A stretch of 64,000 bases of DNA, taken from assembly GCF_034274695.1 (NCBI RefSeq), contig NZ_CP128362.1:2604001-2668000 (forward strand), written 5' to 3'. Shown here piece by piece: positions 33,880 through 42,710 of this stretch; position 1 is the stretch's first letter, and every line of letters starts with the position of its first letter. The notes beneath the pieces are model-generated. The model saw only the letters and a list, made by a program, of their open reading frames with translations, was not told where the DNA came from and searched no databases. The position numbers were made by a program, and so were the translations under genes. The DNA is from Chitinophaga sp. LS1. GTDB lineage: Bacteria; Bacteroidota; Bacteroidia; Chitinophagales; Chitinophagaceae.

Positions 33880-35316
33880 TCAGGTTGTAGGTTTGAGTGT
33901 ATTTCTTATAAAGAACTTTTTTATCCTGTTGAAGATCCTCACATAGAATTCTTTATTGAACAGGTTGGAGTCGTTCATGGCTTTCACGATCAGGAACACG
34001 GCGATGGGGATCAACACGATGTTTGACAACCACATGCCACTCCAGGTAGCCATTACGTCTTTACGGGCCATTTTCTCGCCCGTCATAAAGAATATATTGA
34101 AGATCACAAAGAATGCAACGGCAAAGATGAGCGGGGTACCCAGGCCACCCTTACGGATGATAGAGCCCAGGGGTGCTCCGATCAGGAACATCACGATACA
34201 GGAGAAGGCCAGTGTAAATTTACGCTGCCATTCTACCTTATGCAGGATCAGGGTATTGTGTTTATCCTGGAATTCCTTGGCAGGGCCTTCCAGGTTACTC
34301 TGACCATCACGAACACTTTGTTCTGTTCTCTCGAATACAAAACGACGGGCATCTTCAGGCACCAGGTCCCTGAAGTTCTTTGTTTTGATAGGAGGGGCGG
34401 TCGCCAGCCAACCGGTATCTTTCCATTGTCCGAACGGATAGCGGCTGGTAATATATACATTCACTGTACGGGTAAAGACTTTTTCCTGTTCCTTCAGTGA
34501 ATCGATGGCTTTATCCAGTTGTCTTACATTCAGCATTTGCTGGTTAGAGGCGAAGAGGCCCATATCCAGGCGGCTGAAAGCAAAAGAGCTCAGGTCAAAT
34601 GCTTTTTTATACTGGCTGAAGCCCAGTCTGATCAGGTCACCTGGCTGGTTGAAGTTGCGGTTGCCGCGTTCTTCATAGCGCCAGCCGTTTTCCAGGATAA
34701 AGTATAAGAAGCGTTTGTCGTTAGACAGTACCATTTCGCCTTTTTTGGCAAGGATCAGTTTGTCGCCGCCACCTGGGCTATGATCGATGATCATGACCTG
34801 GTGGATAGTTTTGTTATCCTTTTCCTTGTTGGCTACTTTGATGGTATAGTCCGGAATATCTGTATAGAACACGCCAGCCTTGATATTGAAGGCGGGTTTG
34901 GAGTTCGTAATATCGTAGAGGAGTGATTTGGCGCGGAGGTTTGCCACCGGCATCACATAGTTGTTAAAGAGGAAAGCCAGCACAGCGATGATGGAGCAGC
35001 AGTACAGTACGGGGCGCATGAAGCGCAGCAGGGAGATACCAGACGATTTGATGGCAACGAGTTCAAAGCTTTCGCCCAGGTTACCGAAGGTCATTATAGA
35101 AGACAGGAGTACCGCCAGCGGGAGTGCCAGAGATACCAGGTTAGCGCTGGTATAAGTGATCAGTTCGATGATCACGGGTGTATCCAGTCCCTTTCCCACC
35201 AGGTCATCAATGTATTTCCAGAGGAATTGCATGATGAGCACGAACAAGGTGACAAAGAAGGTAGCCACGAAGGGCCCCAGAAATGTCTTTATAATTAGCT
35301 TATCCAGTTTTTTCAC
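33880..35316 (-). CDS. LptF/LptG-family LPS export permease
   Basis: A permease of 478 residues from the GTG at 35316. The frame is open further upstream, but that part is not protein-like. The start KKLDKLIIKTFLGPFVATFF followed by LMQFLWKYIDDLVGKG is typical of the family, as are ESFELVAIKSSGISLLRFMRP and a large periplasmic domain. The end has three further helices with FLIGAPLGSIIRKGGLG. It would work with LptB to extract lipopolysaccharide from the inner membrane. Upstream is a long inverted repeat in the likely leader. Confidence 0.9.
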   Translation of the reverse strand: MKKLDKLIIKTFLGPFVATFFVTLFVLIMQFLWKYIDDLVGKGLDTPVIIELITYTSANLVSLALPLAVLLSSIMTFGNLGESFELVAIKSSGISLLRFMRPVLYCCSIIAVLAFLFNNYVMPVANLRAKSLLYDITNSKPAFNIKAGVFYTDIPDYTIKVANKEKDNKTIHQVMIIDHSPGGGDKLILAKKGEMVLSNDKRFLYFILENGWRYEERGNRNFNQPGDLIRLGFSQYKKAFDLSSFAFSRLDMGLFASNQQMLNVRQLDKAIDSLKEQEKVFTRTVNVYITSRYPFGQWKDTGWLATAPPIKTKNFRDLVPEDARRFVFERTEQSVRDGQSNLEGPAKEFQDKHNTLILHKVEWQRKFTLAFSCIVMFLIGAPLGSIIRKGGLGTPLIFAVAFFVIFNIFFMTGEKMARKDVMATWSGMWLSNIVLIPIAVFLIVKAMNDSNLFNKEFYVRIFNRIKKFFIRNTLKPTT

Positions 35317-35359
35317 TCCTGCTCTAACGTTAAGGTGCTGTTTATTAGTACTATTCTTT

Positions 35360-35395
35360 GGTTTTATGCCTGTGCAGTGAAAAAGGCATAAAACC
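35360..35395. repeat. inverted repeat in the lptF leader region
   Basis: Arms of 11 nt (GGTTTTATGCC and GGCATAAAACC) pair perfectly around a 14-nt loop, 44 bp upstream of the lptF GTG. It could be a leader hairpin or a protein site shared with the divergent gene at 35541. Confidence 0.5.
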
Positions 35396-35527
35396 TTTTC
35401 CCTGCTAAAATGGCCGCTGTCTGTGTTGTTGCAATTGCATATCACTGTAAAGCGGGCATTTACAATGGGCAAATTTAACATGATTTCCGATAGTCCCGAA
35501 TATCGGCGTTTAAAATAAGGTTAAATT

Positions 35528-35535
35528 TATCTTTG
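35528..35535 (+). promoter_or_regulatory. -7 promoter box of the 35541 gene
   Basis: TATCTTTG fits TAnnTTTG and ends 5 bp before the ATG, implying a very short or absent leader. The -33 region has TTT rather than TTG. Confidence 0.5.
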
Positions 35536-35540
35536 CAGCT

Positions 35541-36143
35541 ATGAACAAAGTAATCCTTACTGTTGAGGAACAGGCACTTGTATCAAATCCTGACTGGATT
35601 TATCTAAAAAATAACATTCTGCAAAAGGTGATGAGCCTGCTGGGCGACCTGCATGTTGCCTTACAGGCAGCACTTCCCCTGCAGGAAATGTCGTTTCCTG
35701 GAGATGGGGGAGGTAAACTGAGCAAGGGAGAACGTTACAAAGATTTGCCTTATATCATGCTGGATTATCCACGCTACTTCAACCGTGAGGATATTTTTGC
35801 ATTCCGGACCATGTTCTGGTGGGGACATTACTTTATCGCCACGCTGCATCTCGGCGGGGAGTTGAAACTGCGGTATTCACAGACAATCATCGATAGCTGG
35901 CAGGCACTATCTGCTGCCCGGTTTCAGATCTATGTAAGAGAGGACGATCCCTGGCATCATGATTTTGAGTATGGGAATTTCATTTCTATATCAGATTTGC
36001 CGGTATCGGAATTTGAAATGCTTATACACCGGCTTCCATTTATTAAGATCGCAAAGCCCTGGCCATTAGAGAGCTGGGAAGGACTAATACCTGGTGTAGT
36101 GGACGATTATACACTACTACTACAGTTATTGTGCGGCTTTTGA
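35541..36143 (+). CDS. conserved hypothetical protein (200 aa)
   Basis: A soluble 200-residue protein without signal peptide or membrane helix. Visible features are SKGERYKDLPYIMLDYPRYF, which recalls other uncharacterised Bacteroidota proteins, an aromatic FRTMFWWGHYFIATLHLGG stretch, and a Trp/Pro-rich C-terminal half. I do not recognise a function. Its promoter is adjacent to the start codon, and it converges with the START-like gene at 36155 with an 11-bp gap. Confidence 0.65.
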   Translation: MNKVILTVEEQALVSNPDWIYLKNNILQKVMSLLGDLHVALQAALPLQEMSFPGDGGGKLSKGERYKDLPYIMLDYPRYFNREDIFAFRTMFWWGHYFIATLHLGGELKLRYSQTIIDSWQALSAARFQIYVREDDPWHHDFEYGNFISISDLPVSEFEMLIHRLPFIKIAKPWPLESWEGLIPGVVDDYTLLLQLLCGF

Positions 36144-36154
36144 AACGGTTGGTG

Positions 36155-36535
36155 TTAATTGCCAATACGGTGGAACAGGTCTTTTACCTGGTAATCCCAT
36201 AGTTGGCTTTGGTCAGCTATTTCTTTTTTCTCTGCAAAATCCCTTACAATAAGGATTGTCTCGTTAGTTACTTCAGAAATGGTAATGCGAAATTCAAAGA
36301 ATTCTTCTTTGGGCGCATGTTTCCAATGTAAACGAATAAACTCATCTTCTTCCTGTTCCAGCACCTCCGCTTCTTCAACAGATCCATTCCAGGAGAAGGA
36401 AAATACGTTGTCCCTGTAATCTACTTTATCCGCAAACCACTCCTGTAATCCAGCAGGTGTGGATAGGAATTCATATAAGATACTGGGTGAGCACCGTACG
36501 GGGTATTCCAACTCATATTGCACTTTCTTAGACAT
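36155..36535 (-). CDS. START-like (SRPBCC/AHSA1-type) domain protein
   Basis: A 126-aa single-domain protein with the helix-grip pattern: YELEYPVRCSPSILYEFLS, then GLQEWFADKVD, SFSWNGSVEEAEVLEQEED, and a final amphipathic helix with SQLWDYQVKDLFHRI. Members bind hydrophobic ligands or assist Hsp90-type chaperones, but no specific ligand can be read. It is common near core genes in Bacteroidota. It stands alone, divergent from rpoD across a 369-bp gap. Confidence 0.8.
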   Translation of the reverse strand: MSKKVQYELEYPVRCSPSILYEFLSTPAGLQEWFADKVDYRDNVFSFSWNGSVEEAEVLEQEEDEFIRLHWKHAPKEEFFEFRITISEVTNETILIVRDFAEKKEIADQSQLWDYQVKDLFHRIGN

Positions 36536-36812
36536 CGCTCAAAGTAATTAGTAAATCAATATCATCTGGCTGCAATTATAGAAAAATATTTATTCTGTCA
36601 AAATTATTTTGCATTTTTTTTTAATAATTGCCCAAATCTTTTTACACTTTATAAATAACAATTCTATTATGAAAATTAACGATACATTAGCATTTCGCAG
36701 CACTTCTTTCACAGCAATTTACTGTCAGATGAGCATTTCAGCCTTCTAATATGTACGTTGTGAATGGTGAAACGTTTTTGCTTAAAAATGATTCAACAAG
36801 TAACAATTTATT

Positions 36813-36842
36813 TTGGCTACTATCTAAAAAAACTTATTTTTG
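36813..36842 (+). promoter_or_regulatory. rpoD promoter (TTG-N19-TATTTTTG)
   Basis: A TTG at 36813-36815 and TATTTTTG at 36835-36842 are 19 nt apart, matching the Bacteroidota sigma-70 consensus. The leader to the rpoD ATG is about 57 nt. The rest of the 36536-36898 gap is A+T rich and shows nothing else. Confidence 0.7.
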
Positions 36843-36904
36843 TCTGGCATTCATCAAAAAGGTAACGTTTTTTTCACCTGTAACTGTTCCGAGTCTTTAT
36901 GTCA

Positions 36905-37774
36905 ATGCGCCAACTCAAAATCACTAAGTCCATCACTAACCGTGAGTCCCAATCACTGGAGAAATACTTACAGGAAATTGGGAAAGTAGACTTAATCACG
37001 CCGGAGGAAGAAGTGAACCTGGCTATCCGCATTAAGCAAGGAGATCAGAGAGCACTGGAAAAGCTTACAAAGGCTAACCTGCGCTTCGTGGTATCTGTTG
37101 CCAAGCAATATCAGAACCAGGGTTTATCTCTCAGTGATCTGATTAATGAGGGCAACCTCGGTCTTATTAAGGCTGCACAGCGTTTCGATGAAACACGTGG
37201 TTTTAAATTTATCTCTTATGCCGTATGGTGGATTCGTCAATCTATCCTGCAGGCATTGGCAGAACAAAGCCGCATTGTTCGTTTACCGCTTAATAAGGTA
37301 GGTCTGAGCAATAAGATCAGCAAAGCATACTCTCAACTCGAACAGGAATTTGAAAGAGAACCTTCACCAGACGAACTGGCTACTATTCTCGAAATCAATA
37401 CAGAAGAAGTTGAAGCCACTTTAGGTGTTGCCGCACGTCACGTATCTATGGATGCACCTTTCATCGACGGAGAAGACAATTCCCTGCTGGATGTACTGGC
37501 TAATCCAAATGCAAGCAGCGCAGATGAGGAACTGGATCACCACGATTCACTGCGTCGCGAAATAGAACGTTCTTTATCTACACTCACAGATCGTCAGAAA
37601 GATGTAATTATGCTATACTTTGGTATCGCAGTAGAACATCCGATGTCTCTGGAAGATATAGGGGAGAAGTTCGGTCTCACCCGCGAAAGGGTTCGCCAGA
37701 TCAAAGATAAGGCGATCACCAAGCTGAGAACTACCAGCCGCAGCAAACTGCTGAGGAACTACCTGGGCAACTAA
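36905..37774 (+). CDS. rpoD: primary sigma factor RpoD (Bacteroidota short form)
   Basis: A 289-aa housekeeping sigma factor. The start [20 protein letters not shown] is the form found throughout the phylum, so I prefer the ATG at 36905 to 36899. Region 1.2 is [19 protein letters not shown], region 2 holds [20 protein letters not shown] and [11 protein letters not shown] for -7 recognition, region 3 follows, and region 4 has [18 protein letters not shown] for -33 binding. The long region 1.1 of proteobacterial RpoD is absent. It fits the TTG/TAnnTTTG promoters seen across this window. Confidence 0.96.
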   Translation: MRQLKITKSITNRESQSLEKYLQEIGKVDLITPEEEVNLAIRIKQGDQRALEKLTKANLRFVVSVAKQYQNQGLSLSDLINEGNLGLIKAAQRFDETRGFKFISYAVWWIRQSILQALAEQSRIVRLPLNKVGLSNKISKAYSQLEQEFEREPSPDELATILEINTEEVEATLGVAARHVSMDAPFIDGEDNSLLDVLANPNASSADEELDHHDSLRREIERSLSTLTDRQKDVIMLYFGIAVEHPMSLEDIGEKFGLTRERVRQIKDKAITKLRTTSRSKLLRNYLGN

Positions 37775-37798
37775 GTAAGATTTACGTTCATCATATTG

Positions 37799-37833
37799 AA
37801 AAAGGATAATACCAATCGGTATTATCCTTTTTT
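37799..37833 (+). terminator. rpoD terminator
   Basis: Arms AAAAAGGATAATACC and GGTATTATCCTTTTT around AATC, followed by further T, 24 bp after the rpoD stop. Confidence 0.85.
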
Positions 37834-37886
37834 TATTTCAGGCCGATATAGTTCTGCTTCGCTACTTCCTTAGCGCTCTCAGGGAG

Positions 37887-37966
37887 ATAAGCCGCCTATA
37901 ACCCGCCCATAAGCCGCTTATAAACCGTAGATAACCCGCATCTATAAAGAGGCGGGTTATCTACGG
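37887..37966. repeat. degenerate tandem units ending in a 15-bp inverted repeat
   Basis: Units of the type ATAAGCCGCCTATAACCCGC recur about every 22 nt. The last is part of a perfect inverted repeat (CCGTAGATAACCCGC, 12-nt spacer, GCGGGTTATCTACGG at 37925-37966). It fills most of the space between rpoD and ffh. No gene is present in the 37775-38168 gap. Confidence 0.6.
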
Positions 37967-38116
37967 GATAGGTACGATTTACCTATGGGTTATGGCCAGG
38001 ATCGCCGCGAAAAAACTTCCTTCTCTTCGTCACCAGTAGCGACCTGGCCAGATAATCCTGCTTTTGCCGAAGGCGGGCGGGGGATTATTAGATATTTCTT
38101 TTCGCTACCTTTTTAT

Positions 38117-38124
38117 TATTTTTG
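38117..38124 (+). promoter_or_regulatory. -7 promoter box of ffh
   Basis: TATTTTTG fits the -7 consensus and lies 45 bp before the ATG at 38169. This supports that start over the open frame beginning at 38064. The -33 box is weak (TTT). Confidence 0.5.
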
Positions 38125-38168
38125 CAACCCTTAAGCTATTTCCCGGCTTAATTAAAAACAGGTTTCTG

Positions 38169-39494
38169 ATGTTTGAATCATTATCAGAGCGGCTCGACTC
38201 CGCCTTCAAGCAGTTGAAAGGTGAAGGCCGTATCAGTGAAATAAATATTGCCAGTACCGTAAAGGAAATCCGCCGTGCGCTGGTAGATGCTGACGTTAAC
38301 TATAAAATCGCGAAAGACTTTACCGACAGGGTAAGGGAAAAAGCGCTGGGTGAAAAGGTACTTACTGCCATTTCTCCGGGTCAGCTCATGGTGAAAATCG
38401 TGAAAGACGAGTTGGCAGAACTGATGGGGGGATCCGAAGTCGAACTGGATATCAAATCCAATCCTTCAGTTATCCTGATTGCAGGTCTGCAGGGTTCCGG
38501 TAAAACCACTTTCTCCGGTAAACTTGCTAACTTTCTCAAAACTAAAAAAGGTAAAAAGCCCCTGCTGGTGGCAGCTGACATCTACCGTCCTGCGGCGATT
38601 GATCAGCTGAAAGTACTGGGCGAGCAGATTGGTGTAGAAGTTTACAGCGAACCTGAGAACAAGGACGCTGTGAAAATTGCCCAGAATGCAATCGCACAGG
38701 CTAAGCAGAATGGTAATACTGTCGTGATCATCGATACCGCCGGTCGTCTGGCAGTCGATGAAGTCATGATGACGGAGGTAGCCAATGTAAAGGCTGCTGT
38801 AAAACCAAACGAAATCCTCTTTGTCGTGGATGCCATGACAGGTCAGGATGCCGTAAATACTGCCAAAGCCTTCAATGAACGCCTGGACTTCAGTGGGGTA
38901 GTACTCACAAAGTTGGATGGTGATACCCGTGGTGGTGCTGCATTAACTATCAAATACACAGTTGAGAAGCCCATCAAGTTCGTGAGCATGGGCGAAAAGC
39001 TGGATACCCTCGATGTGTTTTACCCTGAGCGTATGGCACAGCGTATTCTGGGTATGGGTGATATCACTACCCTGGTAGAACGTGCGCAGGCACAGTTCAA
39101 CGAAGAGCAGGCGAAGAAGCTGGAAAAGAAGATCCGTCAGAACCAGTTCGATTTTGATGATTTCCGTGAGCAGCTGAACCAGATTAAGAAAATGGGTAAC
39201 CTGAAAGACCTGATGGGCATGATCCCAGGTATCGGTAAGGCTATCAAAGATATTGACATCAGTGATGATGCGTTCAAAGGTATAGAAGCTATTATCGGCT
39301 CTATGACCCCGTCAGAGCGTAGCAATCCAGACCTGATTGATGGCAGCCGCCGTCGCCGTATTGCGAAAGGCGCCGGTAAAGACATCCAGGATGTGAACCA
39401 GTTTATGAAACAATTTGAACAAATGCGCCAGATGATGAAACAAATGAATAAATTTGGTGCGGGAGGTAGAGGTCTGAGAGCAATGGGCAAGTAA
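38169..39494 (+). CDS. ffh: signal recognition particle protein Ffh
   Basis: A 441-aa SRP GTPase that binds signal sequences and 4.5S RNA and delivers ribosomes to FtsY. The N domain starts MFESLSERLDSAFKQLKGEG. The G domain has GLQGSGKTTFSGKLA, DIYRPAAIDQL, DTAGRL and TKLDGDTRGG. The C-terminal M domain is Met-rich (QFEQMRQMMKQMNKFGAGG) and includes the RNA-binding SRRRRIAKG. I chose ATG 38169 because the protein family begins there and a -7 box lies just upstream. It precedes the rpsP-rimM-trmD cluster. Confidence 0.96.
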   Translation: MFESLSERLDSAFKQLKGEGRISEINIASTVKEIRRALVDADVNYKIAKDFTDRVREKALGEKVLTAISPGQLMVKIVKDELAELMGGSEVELDIKSNPSVILIAGLQGSGKTTFSGKLANFLKTKKGKKPLLVAADIYRPAAIDQLKVLGEQIGVEVYSEPENKDAVKIAQNAIAQAKQNGNTVVIIDTAGRLAVDEVMMTEVANVKAAVKPNEILFVVDAMTGQDAVNTAKAFNERLDFSGVVLTKLDGDTRGGAALTIKYTVEKPIKFVSMGEKLDTLDVFYPERMAQRILGMGDITTLVERAQAQFNEEQAKKLEKKIRQNQFDFDDFREQLNQIKKMGNLKDLMGMIPGIGKAIKDIDISDDAFKGIEAIIGSMTPSERSNPDLIDGSRRRRIAKGAGKDIQDVNQFMKQFEQMRQMMKQMNKFGAGGRGLRAMGK

Positions 39495-39629
39495 AATATT
39501 CATGAAAATGGGATTTACCAACTGGGATGAAAACCATTTTCAGGAAAAAAAGCCAGCTTTAGGAGCGAAACCAGATAAACTGGAAACAAAACTTTTTGCA
39601 GCAAAAGGGAATTTTTAACAGAAAATATT

Positions 39630-39659
39630 TTGAACTAATCCTTTTTAAGATTACTTTTG
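39630..39659 (+). promoter_or_regulatory. rpsP promoter (TTG-N19-TACTTTTG)
   Basis: TTG at 39630-39632 and TACTTTTG at 39652-39659, spaced 19 nt, match the Bacteroidota consensus. The rpsP leader would be about 50 nt. Confidence 0.7.
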
Positions 39660-39716
39660 CTGCCCCAATTGAATAATATTTTTTAACAACTCGCAAAAAA
39701 ATAATTCGAATTATTT

Positions 39717-40157
39717 ATGCCAGTCAAGATCAGATTACAACGTCATGGCGCTAAAAAGAGACCTTTTTATTTTATCGTAGTTGCCGATGCTCGCGCGCCA
39801 AGAGACGGTAAGTTCATTCAGAAGATCGGTACTTACAATCCACTGACAGTTCCTGCCTCTATCAACATTGATACTGAAAAGGCACTGCGTTGGTTACAGA
39901 AAGGTGCTCAGCCAACTGATACCGTTAGAAGAATCCTGTCTTTCAAAGGTGTGCTTTACCTGAAGCACCTGTTGAGAGGTGTAAAGCTGGGCCTGTTCGA
40001 CGAGCCTACTGCTTTCCAGAAATTCGAACAATGGCAGGCTGAACACGAGCAGAAAGTTGCTGCACGTCGCGATAGCCACAAGAAAGCCAGAATCGCTACA
40101 CCAATTGTGAGAAGAGTAGAAGACGCTTCTGCTCCACAGGAAGGTGGCGAAGCTTAA
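39717..40157 (+). CDS. rpsP: 30S ribosomal protein S16
   Basis: A 146-aa ribosomal protein of the small subunit. The start [20 protein letters not shown] and the next [21 protein letters not shown] are signature sequences of S16. The C-terminal extension after residue 85, charged and ending QEGGEA, is longer than in E. coli (82 aa), as is usual in this phylum. It leads the rpsP-rimM-trmD group, although a hairpin follows its stop. Confidence 0.96.
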   Translation: MPVKIRLQRHGAKKRPFYFIVVADARAPRDGKFIQKIGTYNPLTVPASINIDTEKALRWLQKGAQPTDTVRRILSFKGVLYLKHLLRGVKLGLFDEPTAFQKFEQWQAEHEQKVAARRDSHKKARIATPIVRRVEDASAPQEGGEA

Positions 40158-40180
40158 TCAGGCTTTCAAATAAAATACTG

Positions 40181-40212
40181 AAAGGGAAATACTCAAGGGT
40201 ATTTCCCTTTTT
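40181..40212 (+). terminator. terminator/attenuator after rpsP
   Basis: Arms AAAGGGAAATAC and GTATTTCCCTTT around a 6-nt loop, then a short T run. It lies between rpsP and rimM and may lower expression of the RNA-modifying genes relative to S16. Confidence 0.7.
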
Positions 40213-40231
40213 ACTTATTAGTCGTCAGATA

Positions 40232-40753
40232 ATGAATAATTACTTTAGCATAGGTAAACTGGTTTCTGTATTTGGATTACAGGGTGAGTTTATTCTGAAG
40301 CACAGCCTGGGCAAAAGGGCATCCCTGCAAGGGGTGGAAGCCATCTTCCTGGAAGAGCGTAAGAATAGCTTTATACCTTATTTCGTACAGAAAGCCAGTG
40401 TGAAGGACCATGAACATACCTTTGTGAAGCTGGAAGGCATTGACACCAAGGAAGATGCGCGTAAGCTGGTACAAACGCCTGTTTACCTGGGTGAGGCAGA
40501 TTTTAAGGCACAGGCAGCGTCGTCTGCTCCGCTGGCCATGCTGGGTTATGCTGTGCATGACAAAGAGCTGGGCGAACTGGGGGTGATAGAAGAAGTGATC
40601 GAAATGCCGATGCAGGTATTGCTGAAGATCATGTATAAGGAGAAAGAGGTGCTGTTGCCACTGAATGAGCAATCGCTGATAAAGGTGGATAAGAAAGGAC
40701 AGATTGTGCATGTAGACCTGCCTGAAGGATTGCTGGATATTTATCTGGATTAG
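40232..40753 (+). CDS. rimM: ribosome maturation factor RimM
   Basis: A 173-aa assembly factor for the 30S head that binds S19. It has the two-barrel layout: the N-terminal RimM barrel (IGKLVSVFGLQGEFILKHSL), and the C-terminal PRC-like barrel with LGYAVHDKELGELGVIEEV and LLPLNEQSLIKVDKKGQIV, ending LPEGLLDIYLD as in the family. It sits between rpsP and trmD, the conserved bacterial order. A 12-bp gap to trmD suggests one transcript. Confidence 0.93.
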   Translation: MNNYFSIGKLVSVFGLQGEFILKHSLGKRASLQGVEAIFLEERKNSFIPYFVQKASVKDHEHTFVKLEGIDTKEDARKLVQTPVYLGEADFKAQAASSAPLAMLGYAVHDKELGELGVIEEVIEMPMQVLLKIMYKEKEVLLPLNEQSLIKVDKKGQIVHVDLPEGLLDIYLD

Positions 40754-40765
40754 AATTATTAACAC

Positions 40766-41446
40766 ATGAGGATCGATATTATTACCGTACAGCCAGGGTT
40801 GCTGGAAAGCCCCTTTTCGCACTCGATATTAAAGCGGGCGCAGACAAAAGGATTGCTGGAAATACACACCCATAATCTCCGGGATTATTCTACCCAGAAG
40901 CAAAAGCAGGTAGATGATTATCAGTTCGGGGGAGGGGCAGGTATGGTGATGATGCTGGAGCCGGTAGTAAGGGCCATTGAGACCCTGCAGGAGAAGATCA
41001 CCTATGATGAGGTAATCTATCTTACACCGGATGGCGAGACCCTGAACCAGGGAATTGCCAACCAGTTGTCGCTGAAAGGGAACCTGCTTATGCTGTGTGG
41101 GCATTATAAAGGGATTGATGAGCGGATCCGACAGCATTTTGTGACGAAGGAGATTTCTATTGGCGACTATGTACTCTCCGGCGGCGAGTTGGCGGCAGCG
41201 GTACTGGTAGATGCGATAGGTCGACTGATTCCGGGAGTGTTGAATGATGAGCAATCTGCCTTGCTGGATTCATTCCAGGATAACCTGCTGGCGCCACCGG
41301 TATATACCCGTCCTGAGGAGTTCAGGGGCTGGAAGGTACCGGAAGTGCTGATGAGCGGGGATCATAAGAAGATTGATAACTGGCGGCATGAGATGGCCCT
41401 GGAAAGGACTAAGGATCGCAGGCCTGATTTGCTGGATAAGCACTAG
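40766..41446 (+). CDS. trmD: tRNA (guanine-37-N1)-methyltransferase TrmD
   Basis: A 226-aa SPOUT methyltransferase that makes m1G37 in tRNAs and prevents frameshifting. The start [20 protein letters not shown] is family-like. The knotted SAM site is shown by [15 protein letters not shown] and the [16 protein letters not shown] segment; [14 protein letters not shown] is the tRNA-side motif. It follows rimM by 12 bp. The gap to rplS (41447-41696) contains the rplS promoter and nothing else. Confidence 0.95.
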   Translation: MRIDIITVQPGLLESPFSHSILKRAQTKGLLEIHTHNLRDYSTQKQKQVDDYQFGGGAGMVMMLEPVVRAIETLQEKITYDEVIYLTPDGETLNQGIANQLSLKGNLLMLCGHYKGIDERIRQHFVTKEISIGDYVLSGGELAAAVLVDAIGRLIPGVLNDEQSALLDSFQDNLLAPPVYTRPEEFRGWKVPEVLMSGDHKKIDNWRHEMALERTKDRRPDLLDKH

Positions 41447-41641
41447 GACAAGCAGGTTATTGGTTAATCTTCCCTTATTAAAGCCACCAGCAAAGAGTTG
41501 CACTCATTTATCCTGCTTTGTATTTTACCTGCATTCGCAAAGCAAATTTTGACAGCAACTTCATCCATTAAAAAGTTAAGCTAAAATTGAACTCATTTTC
41601 AATTAGTTAAAAAATTATTCCTTAATAAAAGGCACTGTTAT

Positions 41642-41672
41642 TTGGAAGTTGTGGATTTCTCGATTACCTTTG
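41642..41672 (+). promoter_or_regulatory. rplS promoter (TTG-N20-TACCTTTG)
   Basis: TTG at 41642-41644 and TACCTTTG at 41665-41672, 20 nt apart, lie 24 bp before the rplS ATG. Confidence 0.7.
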
Positions 41673-41696
41673 CAGTCCGATAAATAAATTTGAAAG

Positions 41697-42047
41697 ATGA
41701 ACGCGATTTCTTTTGTTCACGAGCAACTGACAGGTAATACAAAAAAATACCCTAAGTTTAAAGCCGGTGACAATGTCACTGTAAACTATAAAATTGTTGA
41801 AGGTAACAAGGAAAGAATCCAGTCCTTCAAAGGTGATGTAATCAAGATCCAGGGTACTGGTTTTACTGCATCATTCACAGTAAGAAAGATCTCTGATGGA
41901 ATTGGTGTAGAAAGAGTTTTCCCTCTGTTCTCTCCAAACATCGATGGTATCGTACTGAACAAAGTTGGTAAAGTAAGAAGAGCAAGACTGTTCTACCTGC
42001 GTGAACGTGCTGGTAAAGCTGCTCGTATTAAAGAAAAAAGGGTTTAG
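41697..42047 (+). CDS. rplS: 50S ribosomal protein L19
   Basis: A 116-aa large-subunit protein at the 30S-50S interface. It contains the typical [40 protein letters not shown], and [15 protein letters not shown] stretches, and a basic end [19 protein letters not shown]. It has its own promoter, separate from trmD, and a terminator directly after the stop. Confidence 0.96.
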   Translation: MNAISFVHEQLTGNTKKYPKFKAGDNVTVNYKIVEGNKERIQSFKGDVIKIQGTGFTASFTVRKISDGIGVERVFPLFSPNIDGIVLNKVGKVRRARLFYLRERAGKAARIKEKRV

Positions 42048-42071
42048 TATAAATACAGGGAAATTAGTGAT

Positions 42072-42103
42072 AACGGGGACCATTCCGGTTCCCGTTTTTT
42101 TTT
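42072..42103 (+). terminator. rplS terminator
   Basis: A GC-rich hairpin (ACGGGGACC with GGTTCCCGT, one G-T pair) around ATTCC is followed by a run of nine T, 25 bp after the rplS stop. Confidence 0.85.
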
Positions 42104-42230
42104 GTCACTTCCCGGTACCAGCAACCTCTACTCATGTTAATCTGACTACTGCAGGGAAATTTCCCTTGTTGACCCCGTCTGCCTACTCTTAAAATGGAAT
42201 TAAAGTTTCTCTGATCTTCGAGCAGTACAA

Positions 42231-42260
42231 TTGAATCCCGGATTATATTACCTATCTTTG
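42231..42260 (+). promoter_or_regulatory. tatA promoter (TTG-N19-TATCTTTG)
   Basis: TTG at 42231-42233 and TATCTTTG at 42253-42260, spaced 19 nt. The leader to the tatA ATG is about 22 nt. Confidence 0.7.
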
Positions 42261-42287
42261 TTAGCTTAACATTTTAAAACAGAGAAA

Positions 42288-42524
42288 ATGACTGCCGTTA
42301 TTGTAAAATCACCACTGTTATTGTTCCAGGATCTGGGTATGAGCGAACTGTTGTTGATCGCCCTGGTTGTATTACTGTTATTTGGCGGTAAGAAAATCCC
42401 TGAACTGATGCGCGGACTGGGTAAAGGTATCCGTGAGTTCAATGATGCCAAGAACAATGTACGTAAGGAGATCGAAGATGGAATGAAGGAAACACCTTCA
42501 ACTACAGATCAGAAAGGAGCTTAA
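42288..42524 (+). CDS. tatA: Sec-independent translocase subunit TatA
   Basis: A 78-aa pore-forming component of the Tat pathway. It has one membrane helix ([20 protein letters not shown]) followed by the Phe-Gly hinge and an amphipathic helix ([20 protein letters not shown]), then a charged tail. Its length and layout are standard. At least one Tat substrate is plausible in this window, the phospholipase C with an RRDFLKK signal. TatC is not in the window. Confidence 0.93.
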   Translation: MTAVIVKSPLLLFQDLGMSELLLIALVVLLLFGGKKIPELMRGLGKGIREFNDAKNNVRKEIEDGMKETPSTTDQKGA

Positions 42525-42710
42525 TTCCTTCCCTGTACTTTACTGACTAAAAAATATCAAACAAAAGGAGAAGTCGTGCGCCTATGATAGTCATAGACTA
42601 GCATTTCCACGTCATAAAACCTGAAGTACGCCACAACCTGGACGCAACACTTTTTGTGTCCGGCTTACGAGTTTGACCTGATATTTTATTTTTTCAAGCA
42701 ATTAACTGGT

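Noticed and set aside
37887..37966. Repeat between rpoD and ffh considered as a CRISPR array
   Set aside because: The units are degenerate, adjacent without unique spacers, and no cas genes are present.
38064..38168. Upstream extension of the ffh reading frame
   Set aside because: The family starts at MFESLSERL (38169), and a -7 box at 38117-38124 lies inside the extension.
40277..40822. 181-codon frame antisense to rimM
   Set aside because: rimM is well supported in the conserved rpsP-rimM-trmD order; the antisense frame is a shadow.
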